The notes under the pieces: model-generated
The model's input: only the letters and a program-made list of their open reading frames with translations
What the model was told of the DNA's origin: nothing
Databases searched by the model: none
Translations under genes and position numbers: made by a program
Source: Leptospirales bacterium
GTDB taxonomy: Bacteria > Spirochaetota > Leptospiria > Leptospirales > Leptonemataceae
Assembly: GCA_019694655.1 (NCBI GenBank)
Contig: JAIBBN010000012.1
Coordinates: 34,007 to 98,006 of the forward strand
DNA: 64,000 bases
Direction: 5' to 3'
In this document: positions 9,803 through 17,823 of the stretch, one piece after another
How the letters are laid out: every line of letters starts with the position of its first letter
Position numbering within the stretch: position 1 is the stretch's first letter

Positions 9803-10090
9803 GTGGCAAATATCAAGTCATCCAAGAAAGACATCCGGCGTATCAAGCGCCGTCATGCATTGAACACCAGCCAGCGTTCCCGTTTGCGTACGCTGGATAA
9901 GAAAATCCGTCGGCTGGCCGGCGAAGGCCTGCTCGATGAAGCCAGGCTGGCGCTTCGCGAATACAGCGGCGCGCTGGACCGCGCCGGTCGGCGTAACTTA
10001 ATCCATCCTTCGCAAGCCAGCCGCCGTAAAAGCCGCATGCAGCTGTTTTTGAATCGCAGCGCCGCCGAGGCTGCGCCTGCGGCAGGCTGA
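9803..10090 (+). CDS. rpsT: 30S ribosomal protein S20
   Basis: A 95-residue, very basic helical protein that binds 16S rRNA in the body of the small subunit. The N-terminal ANIKSSKKDIRRIKRRHALN and the later segment NLIHPSQASRRKSRMQLFLN match the S20 family from end to end. The start is GTG at 9803, directly before the conserved ANIKS; non-ATG starts on rpsT are known (UUG in E. coli) and relate to its autoregulation. A hairpin covers the probable ribosome binding site. The gene is followed after 45 bases by a tRNA-Val gene and a terminator, so mRNA and tRNA may be co-transcribed. Confidence 0.97.
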   Translation: MANIKSSKKDIRRIKRRHALNTSQRSRLRTLDKKIRRLAGEGLLDEARLALREYSGALDRAGRRNLIHPSQASRRKSRMQLFLNRSAAEAAPAAG

Positions 10091-10135
10091 AAAGTCGAAC
10101 TCATATCGCGAAGCATCGCGAATCATTGAGAAAAA

Positions 10136-10208
<73 letters not shown>

Positions 10209-10212
10209 CAAG

Positions 10213-10252
10213 AAGGCCGCGCGTCGATTGCGATGCGCGGCCTTTTCTTTTT
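10213..10252 (+). terminator. Rho-independent terminator after tRNA-Val
   Basis: AAGGCCGCGC (10213-10222) pairs perfectly with GCGCGGCCTT (10235-10244) around a 12-base loop and is followed by TTCTTTTT. It ends the rpsT/tRNA-Val transcript and separates it from hisD. Confidence 0.92.
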
Positions 10253-10291
10253 GAATGGCGGCGCCAGCGCTGCAGGCGCCCGCTGACACAC

Positions 10292-11587
10292 ATGTTGCGC
10301 ATCTATCGCGATTCCGAGCTCAGCATCGCCGACCGCCAGCAGTTGATGCAGCGAGCATCCATGGCGGATCAGGCTGCTGTCCAGCGCGTCGAAGCCATTG
10401 TTGATGGCGTGCTGCAACGCGGCGCAGCTGCGGTACGCGAATTTGCTGAGGAATTTGATGGCGGGGCGCCTGAAACGCTGCTGCTCGATGCCACGCAAAT
10501 TGCCAGCGGCGGCCAGCAACTCTCAGCGGAACTGCGCGAGGCTTTTGGACAGGCCTACCAGAACATCAAGCGCTATCACCAAATGCAGCGCGAAGCGCTG
10601 CGCGATCAGGAGCAGGAAATTGACGGCGCCCGTCTGGGATTCCGTTACCAGCCAGTGGAGAGCGCCGGGATCTACGTTCCTGGCGGTCGCGCCCGTTATC
10701 CATCCTCGGTGCTGATGGGCGTTACGCCGGCGCAATTGGCGGGAGTACAGCGTATTGTCGTAATCACGCCGGCGGCGTCGGACGGCGCCGTGGATCCGGC
10801 GGTGCTCTACTGCGCCAGCCTGGCCGGCGCCACAGAACTTCTGCGCGTCGGCGGAGCGCATGGCATTGCCGCAGCGGCGGCCGGCGTTGGCGGGCGTCGC
10901 GTCCGCGTCATTTCCGGACCAGGCAATCGTTACGTGACGGCGGCCAAGGCGCTGCTGGCAGCGCGCGGATTGGTGCGCATCGACATGCCGGCCGGACCCA
11001 GCGAGGTCGTCGTAGTTGCCGATCGCAGCGCTCGTCCTGAATTTGTGGCCGCAGATCTGCTCAGTCAGGCGGAACACGGCGAAGATAGCCCGGCCGTGTT
11101 GCTGACCGACTCCAGCGAACTGGCGCAGGAAGTGGACCGCGCCATTCAGCGCGGCCTGGAGCAGCGCCCCCAGCGGCGCGCGATGAAGGAGCGATCCATC
11201 CGCGAACATTCCTTTGCCGTCGTTTTTGCTTCGATCGATCGGGCGCTGGAATTTGCTAACGAGTATGCGGCCGAGCATCTTGAGCTCTGCACCAGCGATC
11301 CGGAAGGCGATTTGCAACGGGTGCACAATGCCGGCAGCATTTTTGTGGGACACTACGCGCCAGTGGCGCTTGGCGATTATTACAGCGGCACAAACCATGT
11401 GTTGCCAACTGGCGGCGCAGCTCACGCTTATTCCGGACTTGGCGTGGAGTTCTACATGAAGCGCCTCAGCTACCAGATCCCTACAAAGGAAAGCTTGCGG
11501 CGGGCTCTGGATCCGATTCTCAAGATGAGCGCTCACGAAGGCTTCGATCAAGAGCACGGCAACAGCGTTGCTGTTCGCTTTCGCTGA
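10292..11587 (+). CDS. hisD: Histidinol dehydrogenase
   Basis: A 431-residue enzyme that oxidises L-histidinol to L-histidine in two NAD-dependent steps, the last reactions of histidine biosynthesis. Family blocks are clear: GRARYPSSVLM, GPGNRYVTAAK, GPSEVVVVAD, the QAEHGEDSPA zinc/catalytic block, AAEHLEL with the catalytic Glu-His pair, GDYYSGTNHVLPTGG, and the C-terminal HGNSV. Length is normal. No other his gene is adjacent, so the pathway is scattered in this genome, as in other Leptospirales. The DUF72 gene starts 12 bases after its stop. Confidence 0.96.
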   Translation: MLRIYRDSELSIADRQQLMQRASMADQAAVQRVEAIVDGVLQRGAAAVREFAEEFDGGAPETLLLDATQIASGGQQLSAELREAFGQAYQNIKRYHQMQREALRDQEQEIDGARLGFRYQPVESAGIYVPGGRARYPSSVLMGVTPAQLAGVQRIVVITPAASDGAVDPAVLYCASLAGATELLRVGGAHGIAAAAAGVGGRRVRVISGPGNRYVTAAKALLAARGLVRIDMPAGPSEVVVVADRSARPEFVAADLLSQAEHGEDSPAVLLTDSSELAQEVDRAIQRGLEQRPQRRAMKERSIREHSFAVVFASIDRALEFANEYAAEHLELCTSDPEGDLQRVHNAGSIFVGHYAPVALGDYYSGTNHVLPTGGAAHAYSGLGVEFYMKRLSYQIPTKESLRRALDPILKMSAHEGFDQEHGNSVAVRFR

Positions 11588-11599
11588 GCGCGGAAGGCT

Positions 11600-12535
11600 A
11601 TGGACTACGGTCGCCTTGCGTCACTGGAGGGCGTTGACTTTCGCTTCCCGGCGGACGACCCCGCTAACGCCGGCCGCGTGGCCCAGGCAGTCGCCGGCCG
11701 CGACGCCGCGCCCGCTCGGCCCGCGCAACTCTTCTGCGGTCCGCCCATCTGGAACCACGTCGGATTTGCAGGAAAGGTCTATCCGACAGGGTCCAGGCGC
11801 AGCGAGTTCCTGCGGCATTTCTCCGAGGCCTTCAATTCTATTGAGTTGAATCCGACCTACTACGGCGTAGATGTCCTCAAGCTGCAGTCCTGGGCCAGGC
11901 AGGTTCGCCCGGGCTTTGTGTTTGCGCCCAAGTTCCCGCGCCAGGCTACCCACGATGCAATGCTGGAGGGCGTGGAACGAGAGACTGAAGCATTCTATGC
12001 CGCCGTTCGCCAACTGGGCGCCGCGCTGGGGCCGCTGTTTGCCGTGCTCCATCCGCGCTTTGAACCGCAGCATTTGCCGCGCCTGCAGCGCCTGCTGGCG
12101 AGCCTGCCCGACGATCTGGAAGCGGCCATCGAGTTTCGGCATCCAAAGTGGTTCAGCGATGCGGGGGCGTGGCGCGAGGCCATTGCCTTGCTCCGACAGA
12201 CGCGCGCCATGACGGTGATTACCGATTCAGCCGGTCGGCGCGATGCTGTGCATCAAAGCTTGAGCACGACAGCGGTATTCATCCGCTTTCTGGCCAACAA
12301 CCTGCACCCTACAGATGCCTTGCGAGTGGAGCGCTGGATCATCAGGCTATCCGAATGGATTGAGATTGGATTGAAGCGAATCTACTTCTACGTCCACCAA
12401 CCAAGCGAACCCCTGGCGGTGGAACTGATCGAGCAATTGATTCGCGGATTGGGCCAGCGTTTTGGTCCGCAGCGGCTGCAACTGCCGAAGCTGCCGCCGC
12501 GCTATGATGAGGGCGAACAAAGGCTGCTGTTCTAA
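11600..12535 (+). CDS. DUF72 family TIM-barrel protein
   Basis: A 311-residue protein. DUF72 hallmarks are CGPPIWNHVGFAGKVYP near residue 45 (family: GtsGwsy..W.G..YP), FNSIELNPTYYG (family: fntVEiNsTFYr), FVFAPKFPRQATHD (family: F.faVKapr.iTH), EFRHPKWF (family: EfRh.sW) and a C-terminal FYVHQP block in place of the usual YF.N. The biochemical role of the family is not established. The roughly 45 residues before the first motif are low in recognisable structure, so the start could be later. The stop overlaps the convergent NlpC/P60 gene by four bases. Confidence 0.85.
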   Translation: MDYGRLASLEGVDFRFPADDPANAGRVAQAVAGRDAAPARPAQLFCGPPIWNHVGFAGKVYPTGSRRSEFLRHFSEAFNSIELNPTYYGVDVLKLQSWARQVRPGFVFAPKFPRQATHDAMLEGVERETEAFYAAVRQLGAALGPLFAVLHPRFEPQHLPRLQRLLASLPDDLEAAIEFRHPKWFSDAGAWREAIALLRQTRAMTVITDSAGRRDAVHQSLSTTAVFIRFLANNLHPTDALRVERWIIRLSEWIEIGLKRIYFYVHQPSEPLAVELIEQLIRGLGQRFGPQRLQLPKLPPRYDEGEQRLLF

Positions 12536-13143
12536 TCGGGCTGCGTACGGAAAGTGCGCGCGCCAGCAAATCGCTCCTGCCAGTAGTTTGCGTTCAAATC
12601 GGCGAATTCTACCTGCCGCCCGGGTCGCGGGGCGTGGACAAACAGGCCGCCGCCAATGTACAGACCGACATGGCTTACCGTTCGACGGTTGATTCGAAAG
12701 AAAATCAGGTCGCCAGTGGCGGGCGTCTGTGTCAGTCGCAGCGTCGTATCATCGAATTGATCCTTTGCGCTGCGCGGCAGGTCGTAGCCAAATAGCTTGT
12801 AGACGTAGCCGGAAAGTCCGGAGCAATCAAAGCCGCTTTCCGGCGCGCTGCCGCCGGTGCGATAAGCAATTCCAATGTAGCGTCGCGCATAGGAGGCGAT
12901 CAGCTCGCCGCGCTGTTCATCGCTGAATAGCTGATCCGGCTGCGGCGCAACTTCTGGCTGAGTTGAATCACGCTGGGCGAAATCGAGCAAGGCGCGGGCA
13001 TCGACGGGCGGCTCCGGCATATCCGCCCCCGGCAATTCATCGCCCTGCGGTGCGCCGGTCACGGCGCCGCCCAATATCAATGCCACGCTGATGCAGGCAA
13101 AATATCGAAGGCTCATCTGAAGATTAGACGTTGCTGTAGCCAT
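12532..13143 (-). CDS. Secreted NlpC/P60 family peptidoglycan hydrolase
   Basis: About 203 residues from the ATG at 13143; a second ATG at 13116 would start directly at the signal peptide (MSLRYFACISVALILGGAV). The C-terminal 130 residues form an NlpC/P60 papain-like domain: catalytic Cys in SGFDCSGLSGYVYK, catalytic His in VSHVGLYIGGG and a polar third site in FVHAPRP. Such enzymes cleave D-gamma-glutamyl-meso-diaminopimelate or related bonds in the cell wall. Between signal and domain lies an acidic, Pro-rich linker. The gene is last in a minus-strand run after the methyltransferase and J/CheW genes and converges on the DUF72 gene, overlapping its stop. Confidence 0.88.
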   Translation of the reverse strand: MATATSNLQMSLRYFACISVALILGGAVTGAPQGDELPGADMPEPPVDARALLDFAQRDSTQPEVAPQPDQLFSDEQRGELIASYARRYIGIAYRTGGSAPESGFDCSGLSGYVYKLFGYDLPRSAKDQFDDTTLRLTQTPATGDLIFFRINRRTVSHVGLYIGGGLFVHAPRPGRQVEFADLNANYWQERFAGARTFRTQPD

Positions 13144-13222
13144 CGGGTTCGGTCCGGCGGGCCTTGCTGAGCTGCCCCTTCCCTGCAATTTCGGTTCTCG
13201 GGCCGCAAGCTTTAGCAAGGGC

Positions 13223-14047
13223 TCAGGGAAGTCGAAGGGCGCTGCCTTCCATCGTATCGCCAAAGGCCCGTGCGTCTGCATACATTCTGTAGAAGGGACG
13301 AAAGAAGAGCGCGCCGCGCCAATCGCGAGCGCGTAGCGGATGATAGCTAGCCGGCCGTAGGGCGCCCAGCGTCATCCCGTAAACGTTCAGGGTGCGTTGC
13401 AGAGAGCTCGGGGAATAGTCAGCAAAGTGATCGACGGGATGCGTGTCCGCCCACTGTGCGCGCTGCGTACAGAACAGCGGACCGAAGGAAGAAGGAAGTG
13501 CAAAGAGCAGCGCGCCGCCCGGCTTCAGAGCCGTCGATAGCCATTGAAACAACTGCCGTTGCTGTGGAAAATGCTCCAGAACGTAAAAAGCGGCAATCAC
13601 ATCATAGCGCTTGGTCGGCGCCGGCAGTTCCAGCAGTCCTGCGTTTTGTACTGATAGCTGCAGCTTCTGGCGAGCATAGCTGGATGCGTAGGTCGAAATT
13701 TCTACTCCCTCGGTTTCAAATCCGATGCGTCGAGCTTCATCGAGAAAAAATCCAGCGGCGCAACCGATCTCCAGCAGGCGCGGCGCGGACGCAAGGCGAC
13801 GGCGCAGCGCTGCACGACCAAGCAGTCGAAGTCGTCGCTGCGCCAGGCGGCGAAGATGTGCTTCGTCTTCCATGTAGCTGCGGCCGTACTGAGTGCGGTA
13901 CTCTTCAAGAAAGTAGTCCGGGCCGTAGTCCACGCTGCGAGCGTTTTCATAGTAAATGGTTGCAGTCGACTGACCGACGCTGAACTGCGGCGCATCAGAT
14001 AGCGGCAGGCGTTGTTCGTCGCCGGGATGAAACTCTCGCTGGCTCAT
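13223..14047 (-). CDS. Class I SAM-dependent methyltransferase
   Basis: A 274-residue protein from the ATG at 14047, which overlaps the stop of the J/CheW gene in an ATGA arrangement. The methyltransferase core holds motif I (LLEIGCAAGFFLDEARRIG), an acidic residue ending strand 2 (TEGVEIS), and a later motif (YDVIAAFYVLEHFPQQ) with the post-strand LKPGGALLFALP. This is the Methyltransf_11/23 type, often acting on small molecules, lipids or sugars. The N-terminal 60 residues carry a YGPDYFLEEYRTQYG segment seen in methyltransferases of carbohydrate clusters. The substrate is not predictable; coupling to the upstream fusion gene is the main contextual clue. Confidence 0.85.
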   Translation of the reverse strand: MSQREFHPGDEQRLPLSDAPQFSVGQSTATIYYENARSVDYGPDYFLEEYRTQYGRSYMEDEAHLRRLAQRRLRLLGRAALRRRLASAPRLLEIGCAAGFFLDEARRIGFETEGVEISTYASSYARQKLQLSVQNAGLLELPAPTKRYDVIAAFYVLEHFPQQRQLFQWLSTALKPGGALLFALPSSFGPLFCTQRAQWADTHPVDHFADYSPSSLQRTLNVYGMTLGALRPASYHPLRARDWRGALFFRPFYRMYADARAFGDTMEGSALRLP

Positions 14048-14715
14048 GCCGAGAATTCGGCCACAACGGCGCTCGTGAATTCCGCCGGGCACAGCCGCCA
14101 CTCGTCGCCGCGACGCAGCCAGAGGCCCTCGCGCCAGGGCGCCGGATTGTTGCGCCGCAGGCTCGCTTCATCCATCTGCAGAATCGACTCAAAGCGTACG
14201 CGACGATGCAAAGGAATGGCCAGCTTTCCGCGTTGCGCCCGAGCAAAAAGTACAAAACCGATCTCCGAAGCCGGCAGTTCGCCCATCAAAGAGCTGAGCG
14301 GATAGATCTCGCCTTGCAGAGAGGCGCAGGGCAAGGGCGGCGCCAGACGCAGTCCTGCTTCCAATCGACTGTGGACGCGGACGATGGCAGATACCGGTAT
14401 GGCCAGTCCGTGCACCCCATCCTGAATCGTCTGGAAGGAGACGCTGCGCGCCGGACGCGGACTCTCGGAGGCCTCTGGCGGCGCCGATGGCGCGGCCGTT
14501 TGCTGCAAGAGCGCCTCGAGATTGCGTGCAGCTCGAATGACGCGCCGGCTCTTCTGTGTGGCCCACTCCACCCGCCCCGGATTGGCATCGGGATGGTAGA
14601 GTTTGATCAAACGTTTGAATTGCCGTTTTAATCCGGCGAGGTCGGGCAGCTCGCGAAGTTCAAGCTCGCTGAGCAGCTCGGCGGAGGCAGCTGCCGGCGC
14701 AGAATGTACGGCCAT
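14044..14715 (-). CDS. J-domain protein fused to a CheW-like domain
   Basis: A 223-residue protein with two parts. Residues about 20-70 read as a J domain: LAGLKRQFKRLIKLYHPDANPG holds the HPD tripeptide between two basic helices, as needed to stimulate DnaK/Hsp70. Residues about 90-200 resemble a CheW domain: the core pattern LAIPVSAIVRV, then LPCASLQGEIYPLSSLMG (family: G.v.lRG.v.PV.dL) and FVLFARAQRGKLAIPLHRRV. The second assignment is by eye and less certain. If right, the protein could bring Hsp70 activity to a chemotaxis-type signalling array. The start codon of the methyltransferase gene overlaps its stop. Confidence 0.6.
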   Translation of the reverse strand: MAVHSAPAAASAELLSELELRELPDLAGLKRQFKRLIKLYHPDANPGRVEWATQKSRRVIRAARNLEALLQQTAAPSAPPEASESPRPARSVSFQTIQDGVHGLAIPVSAIVRVHSRLEAGLRLAPPLPCASLQGEIYPLSSLMGELPASEIGFVLFARAQRGKLAIPLHRRVRFESILQMDEASLRRNNPAPWREGLWLRRGDEWRLCPAEFTSAVVAEFSA

Positions 14716-14758
14716 CCTTCAGCTGATCGGCAGTTTGCGGGGCTTTTTGTCGAAGTTT

Positions 14759-16336
14759 TCAGAATCGGCGGCGCCAGAGCCAAGCGGCTTCGAGGTGCTC
14801 AATGGCTGGCAGCCTGCGCACCTCCCACTGTCCGGCCTGCGACCAGAGGTATAGATGCAGCAGAGGTTCCCAGCTGTGGTTTGCGTCCAGCAGGAAGCAA
14901 TCAATCTGCTCATAGCGCTGAATCAGAAAGGCTGCCGGCGATTTGCCGCTTTCCGGATCGACGCCAAAGCGCAGTTTTCCGGGCACAAATTCCAAACGCT
15001 CGACGCGAGGATGGTTCCGGCCCAATTCGAAGTAAGGGTCGGGTCGCACGCGCAGATAGACGCGGCGGCATTCGGCGGCCGCTGCGCTTTCGTCCTGCAA
15101 GCGTTGCCGGTAGGCCGACGCCAGATGTCGCTGGCTGGCGTGATGGACGTAGTAAGCGCTCAGCGCCGGAAAGAGCAAAAAGGCCAGAGCAGCCGGCGCG
15201 ACGCGCCAGCTGCCGGTCTCTGCAATCATCGCAGCCAGCAGAATCAAATAGGCGTTGAATTGCAGAGGATACCACATTTCCGAGGCGGCCAAAGTCATGG
15301 CAAAGAGCGCCGCACTCATTATGCTGAAGCGCAGCAATTCTGGCGGCCGACGCCAGAATTGCTGCGCCGGAAAACGCAGCAGGTTGCGCCAGGTCAGCGG
15401 ACGCCCGGCGCCTTCCTTGTGCAGCAGGCGCCAACCCTGCCACAGCCCCAGCGCCAGACTGGCGCCGATCAACAATGCAACCAACATCATGCCCGGTCGG
15501 CGCAGCGAATACTGGGCAAGATAGACGACAAATACTCCGCCGGTGTCGCCGCCGCTCCACTGGACAATATCGCTCTTGCGACGAAGCTGAGAGAGAAACT
15601 GAACTTGAAACAAGGACCAGTTGCTCAGGATGTAATAAATCCAGGCGCAGGAAGTCAGGAGTGCGCCAATAACCGCCGCCCGCAGCCCGCGCCAGTGCGG
15701 CCAGAGCGCTACCACGGCCAGCGGCGCCAGCACGATGGCAATGGGATGACTGCAAGCAGCGCCGCCAATGGCCATTCCGCCCAGCAGCGCATAGCGCAGC
15801 GATCGCGGCTGTTCTTGTTCGAGCAGCGCCAGTCGACTGGAACGCAATAGCGCCCACATTGCCGTGAGCGACAGTCCAAGGGCCAGCATGTCCATGCGTG
15901 CAGCATTGGCCGAGCGTAGAAACAATGGATCCAGTGCAACGGCGACGCCGGACAATGCTGCCAGCAGCGACGAGCGCAGCAGGTCGCGGGCCAGCATCTG
16001 GAAGGCCAGCAGGGTCATGGCGGCAAGTGCTGTGGAAAGCCATCGCGCCGCTTCCAGGCTTTCGCCGCTGAACTGGTAAACGGCGGAAAGTAAGAGCATA
16101 TACAGCGGAGAATTCCAGAGTGTGGCCTGGTCCATTCCCGGGATCAAGCCGCTGAGCACGCGCGTAGCAAAAGGACCGCCAGCTGCCAGACTGGCCGCAG
16201 GACTGGAAAACAAGGCTTCGTCAGGCCAAACAGGCGGCAAAAAGGAAGCTGTAAAATGGCGCCCAAGCAGGAGGGCCGCAATGCTCGGCAAGGCAATGAC
16301 CAGACTGCGGCGCAGCCCCAGGAGCGCCCCTTTCAT
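14759..16336 (-). CDS. GT-C fold membrane glycosyltransferase (PMT/ArnT-like)
   Basis: A 525-residue protein with about 10 hydrophobic helices in the first 400 residues and a soluble tail. The first external loop has the acidic signature PPVWPDEALFSSP, matching the catalytic Asp-Glu of dolichyl/polyprenyl-phosphate-sugar glycosyltransferases (GT39/83, ArnT-like), and a later stretch LDPLFLRSANAARMDMLAL fits the second loop of that fold. These enzymes transfer sugars from polyprenyl-phosphate donors on the periplasmic face. Acceptor and donor are unknown. It follows the STAS gene by 4 bases. Confidence 0.75.
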   Translation of the reverse strand: MKGALLGLRRSLVIALPSIAALLLGRHFTASFLPPVWPDEALFSSPAASLAAGGPFATRVLSGLIPGMDQATLWNSPLYMLLLSAVYQFSGESLEAARWLSTALAAMTLLAFQMLARDLLRSSLLAALSGVAVALDPLFLRSANAARMDMLALGLSLTAMWALLRSSRLALLEQEQPRSLRYALLGGMAIGGAACSHPIAIVLAPLAVVALWPHWRGLRAAVIGALLTSCAWIYYILSNWSLFQVQFLSQLRRKSDIVQWSGGDTGGVFVVYLAQYSLRRPGMMLVALLIGASLALGLWQGWRLLHKEGAGRPLTWRNLLRFPAQQFWRRPPELLRFSIMSAALFAMTLAASEMWYPLQFNAYLILLAAMIAETGSWRVAPAALAFLLFPALSAYYVHHASQRHLASAYRQRLQDESAAAAECRRVYLRVRPDPYFELGRNHPRVERLEFVPGKLRFGVDPESGKSPAAFLIQRYEQIDCFLLDANHSWEPLLHLYLWSQAGQWEVRRLPAIEHLEAAWLWRRRF

Positions 16337-16340
16337 CTGG

Positions 16341-16682
16341 CTAATCCTGAAGCGCCAGCTGGATGGCTTCCGGTTCGCGCAGCGCGCTCTTGAAAAGCTG
16401 ACCGAGCTCGACTACATCGAGCAGTTTTTGCACTGCCGGCGAAATCTCGCAGAGCACCAGTTGCTTGCGATGCTCGCCCATGAAGCGATAGATGCCCAGC
16501 AAAGCGCCAACGCCGGAACTTGAAATATAGGTGACGCGCGCCAGATTGATCACCAGCGGCTGCATATTTTCTTTCAGCCGATTGCGCACCGCGGTCTCCA
16601 GCGTATCGCTGCGCGATATGTCAAGACGGCCGCTGAGTTTCAGCACCCATACTCCGCGCGTTTGTTCCCAGGTGGCGTCCAT
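16341..16682 (-). CDS. STAS-domain anti-sigma factor antagonist
   Basis: A 113-residue single STAS domain from the ATG at 16682. It shows the SpoIIAA-like core: WVLKLSGRLDISRSD, PLVINLARVTYISSSGVGAL with the phosphorylatable Ser region, and KLLDVVELGQLF at the C-terminus. In partner switching, the unphosphorylated form binds an anti-sigma kinase, and SpoIIE-type phosphatases reactivate it. Two such phosphatases are encoded about 4 kb away (20.4-24.0 kb), so this protein is a possible partner, although no kinase is adjacent. It precedes the membrane glycosyltransferase by 4 bases. Confidence 0.9.
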   Translation of the reverse strand: MDATWEQTRGVWVLKLSGRLDISRSDTLETAVRNRLKENMQPLVINLARVTYISSSGVGALLGIYRFMGEHRKQLVLCEISPAVQKLLDVVELGQLFKSALREPEAIQLALQD

Positions 16683-16740
16683 GGCTCTACGGGGGGCAGG
16701 GTTACATCGCCGGGCGGGCAACGCGAGAAAAAAAGTCCCG

Positions 16741-16962
16741 CTATGCTACGCGGCCAGTGTCGCCAGGAGCGGCGGCGATTGGCGCCAGCAGACGCAAGCT
16801 TTCGTCATCCAGCCACTGGCGACGCCAGCGATGGCTGTATTCGCGCCAGGCATCGCGCCGCGCTCGGTTGAGGGCCAGCTCCTCCGCAGTACGCTCCGTA
16901 AGGCGATGCAGTGCGCCGCCCAGACTGGAGACCCTTCGCCAGTGTTCCAGAGGAGCATCCAT
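16741..16962 (-). CDS. Small hypothetical protein
   Basis: A 73-codon ATG-initiated frame lying 58 bases upstream of the STAS gene on the same strand. It encodes an Arg/Trp-rich, probably helical peptide (EELALNRARRDAWREYSHRW) without a signal or membrane segment. No family is recognised. It sits in the 363-base gap between the STAS gene and the divergent DNA glycosylase, where the opposite strand also holds open frames, so coding status is uncertain. Apart from this frame I see nothing definite in the gap. Confidence 0.35.
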   Translation of the reverse strand: MDAPLEHWRRVSSLGGALHRLTERTAEELALNRARRDAWREYSHRWRRQWLDDESLRLLAPIAAAPGDTGRVA

Positions 16963-17045
16963 TCCGCTTTAAGTATCGACGTCGGCAGCGCCCGGTCCTG
17001 AGTGCAATTTGTCGCCCTTGCGCCACACTGGCGGCGTCGCAGGAG

Positions 17046-17726
17046 ATGATTCAATTCGCGCCCGTCTATCGCCGGCTGCTGGAAGCTCGCGGTCCCCTTG
17101 GCTGGTGGCCCGGCCGTACGCCTTTCGAAATCATGGTCGGGGCAATTTTGACGCAGAATACCAGCTGGCGGAATGTGGAGCTGGCCATTGCAGAACTCCG
17201 CCGTCGCGGCTGGCTGAATCCGCGTCGCATGGCAGCTGCCGATCCAGAGCAGCTTGCCCTCGCAATTCGCAGCTCAGGCTACTACAACCAGAAGGCGCAA
17301 AAACTCAAGACCCTCTGTCGCTGGTTTTGGCGATATGGATATTCCACAAGGCGTCTGCAACTGCAGTTCGCCAGTGATCCCGAGCATCGTCTGCGTGCGG
17401 AGCTGCTTGCCTTGCGTGGAGTCGGACCAGAGACGGCGGATTCTATACTTTGCTATGCATTGCAGCTGCCTTACTTCGTAGTGGATGCCTACACCATGCG
17501 CTGGTTGCGGCGTTACGCGCCACAGACCGGACACTTGCGCTATGAAGAGTTGCGCGTAGCGGTGGAGGGTCAATTTCGGCGCCGATTTGCCGCTGCCGAA
17601 TTGCCCGGCCACTTCAATGAGTTTCACGCGCAGCTGGTGCATCATGGAGCTCGCGTTTGTACTGCGCGCAATCCAGATTGTGCGCAATGCGTTTTGCGCA
17701 AGCGCTGTCGTCGCCAGCTGGAATGA
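17046..17726 (+). CDS. HhH-GPD DNA glycosylase with iron-sulfur cluster (MagIII/EndoIII-like)
   Basis: A 226-residue protein from the ATG at 17046, preceded immediately by AGGAG. It has the endonuclease III fold: MVGAILTQNTSWRNVELAI, the hairpin LRGVGPETADSILCYAL and the catalytic Asp in FVVDAYTMRWL. The C-terminal four-Cys cluster has the spacing C-x6-C-x2-C-x5-C (CTARNPDCAQCVLRKRC), typical of a [4Fe-4S] cluster. The catalytic Lys of bifunctional Nth (GVGRKTA) is Glu here (GVGPETA), as in 3-methyladenine glycosylase MagIII-type proteins, so a monofunctional alkyl-purine glycosylase is more likely than a lyase. Confidence 0.88.
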   Translation: MIQFAPVYRRLLEARGPLGWWPGRTPFEIMVGAILTQNTSWRNVELAIAELRRRGWLNPRRMAAADPEQLALAIRSSGYYNQKAQKLKTLCRWFWRYGYSTRRLQLQFASDPEHRLRAELLALRGVGPETADSILCYALQLPYFVVDAYTMRWLRRYAPQTGHLRYEELRVAVEGQFRRRFAAAELPGHFNEFHAQLVHHGARVCTARNPDCAQCVLRKRCRRQLE

Positions 17727-17823
17727 TCAGGCGCAGCTTCAGGCCATGTTCGCGGCTGCGCGGCTAATCCGTTCTAAAAAATCCGGTGGACGAGAACATG
17801 CCAGCTCGTCCAAAATCCGCAGC

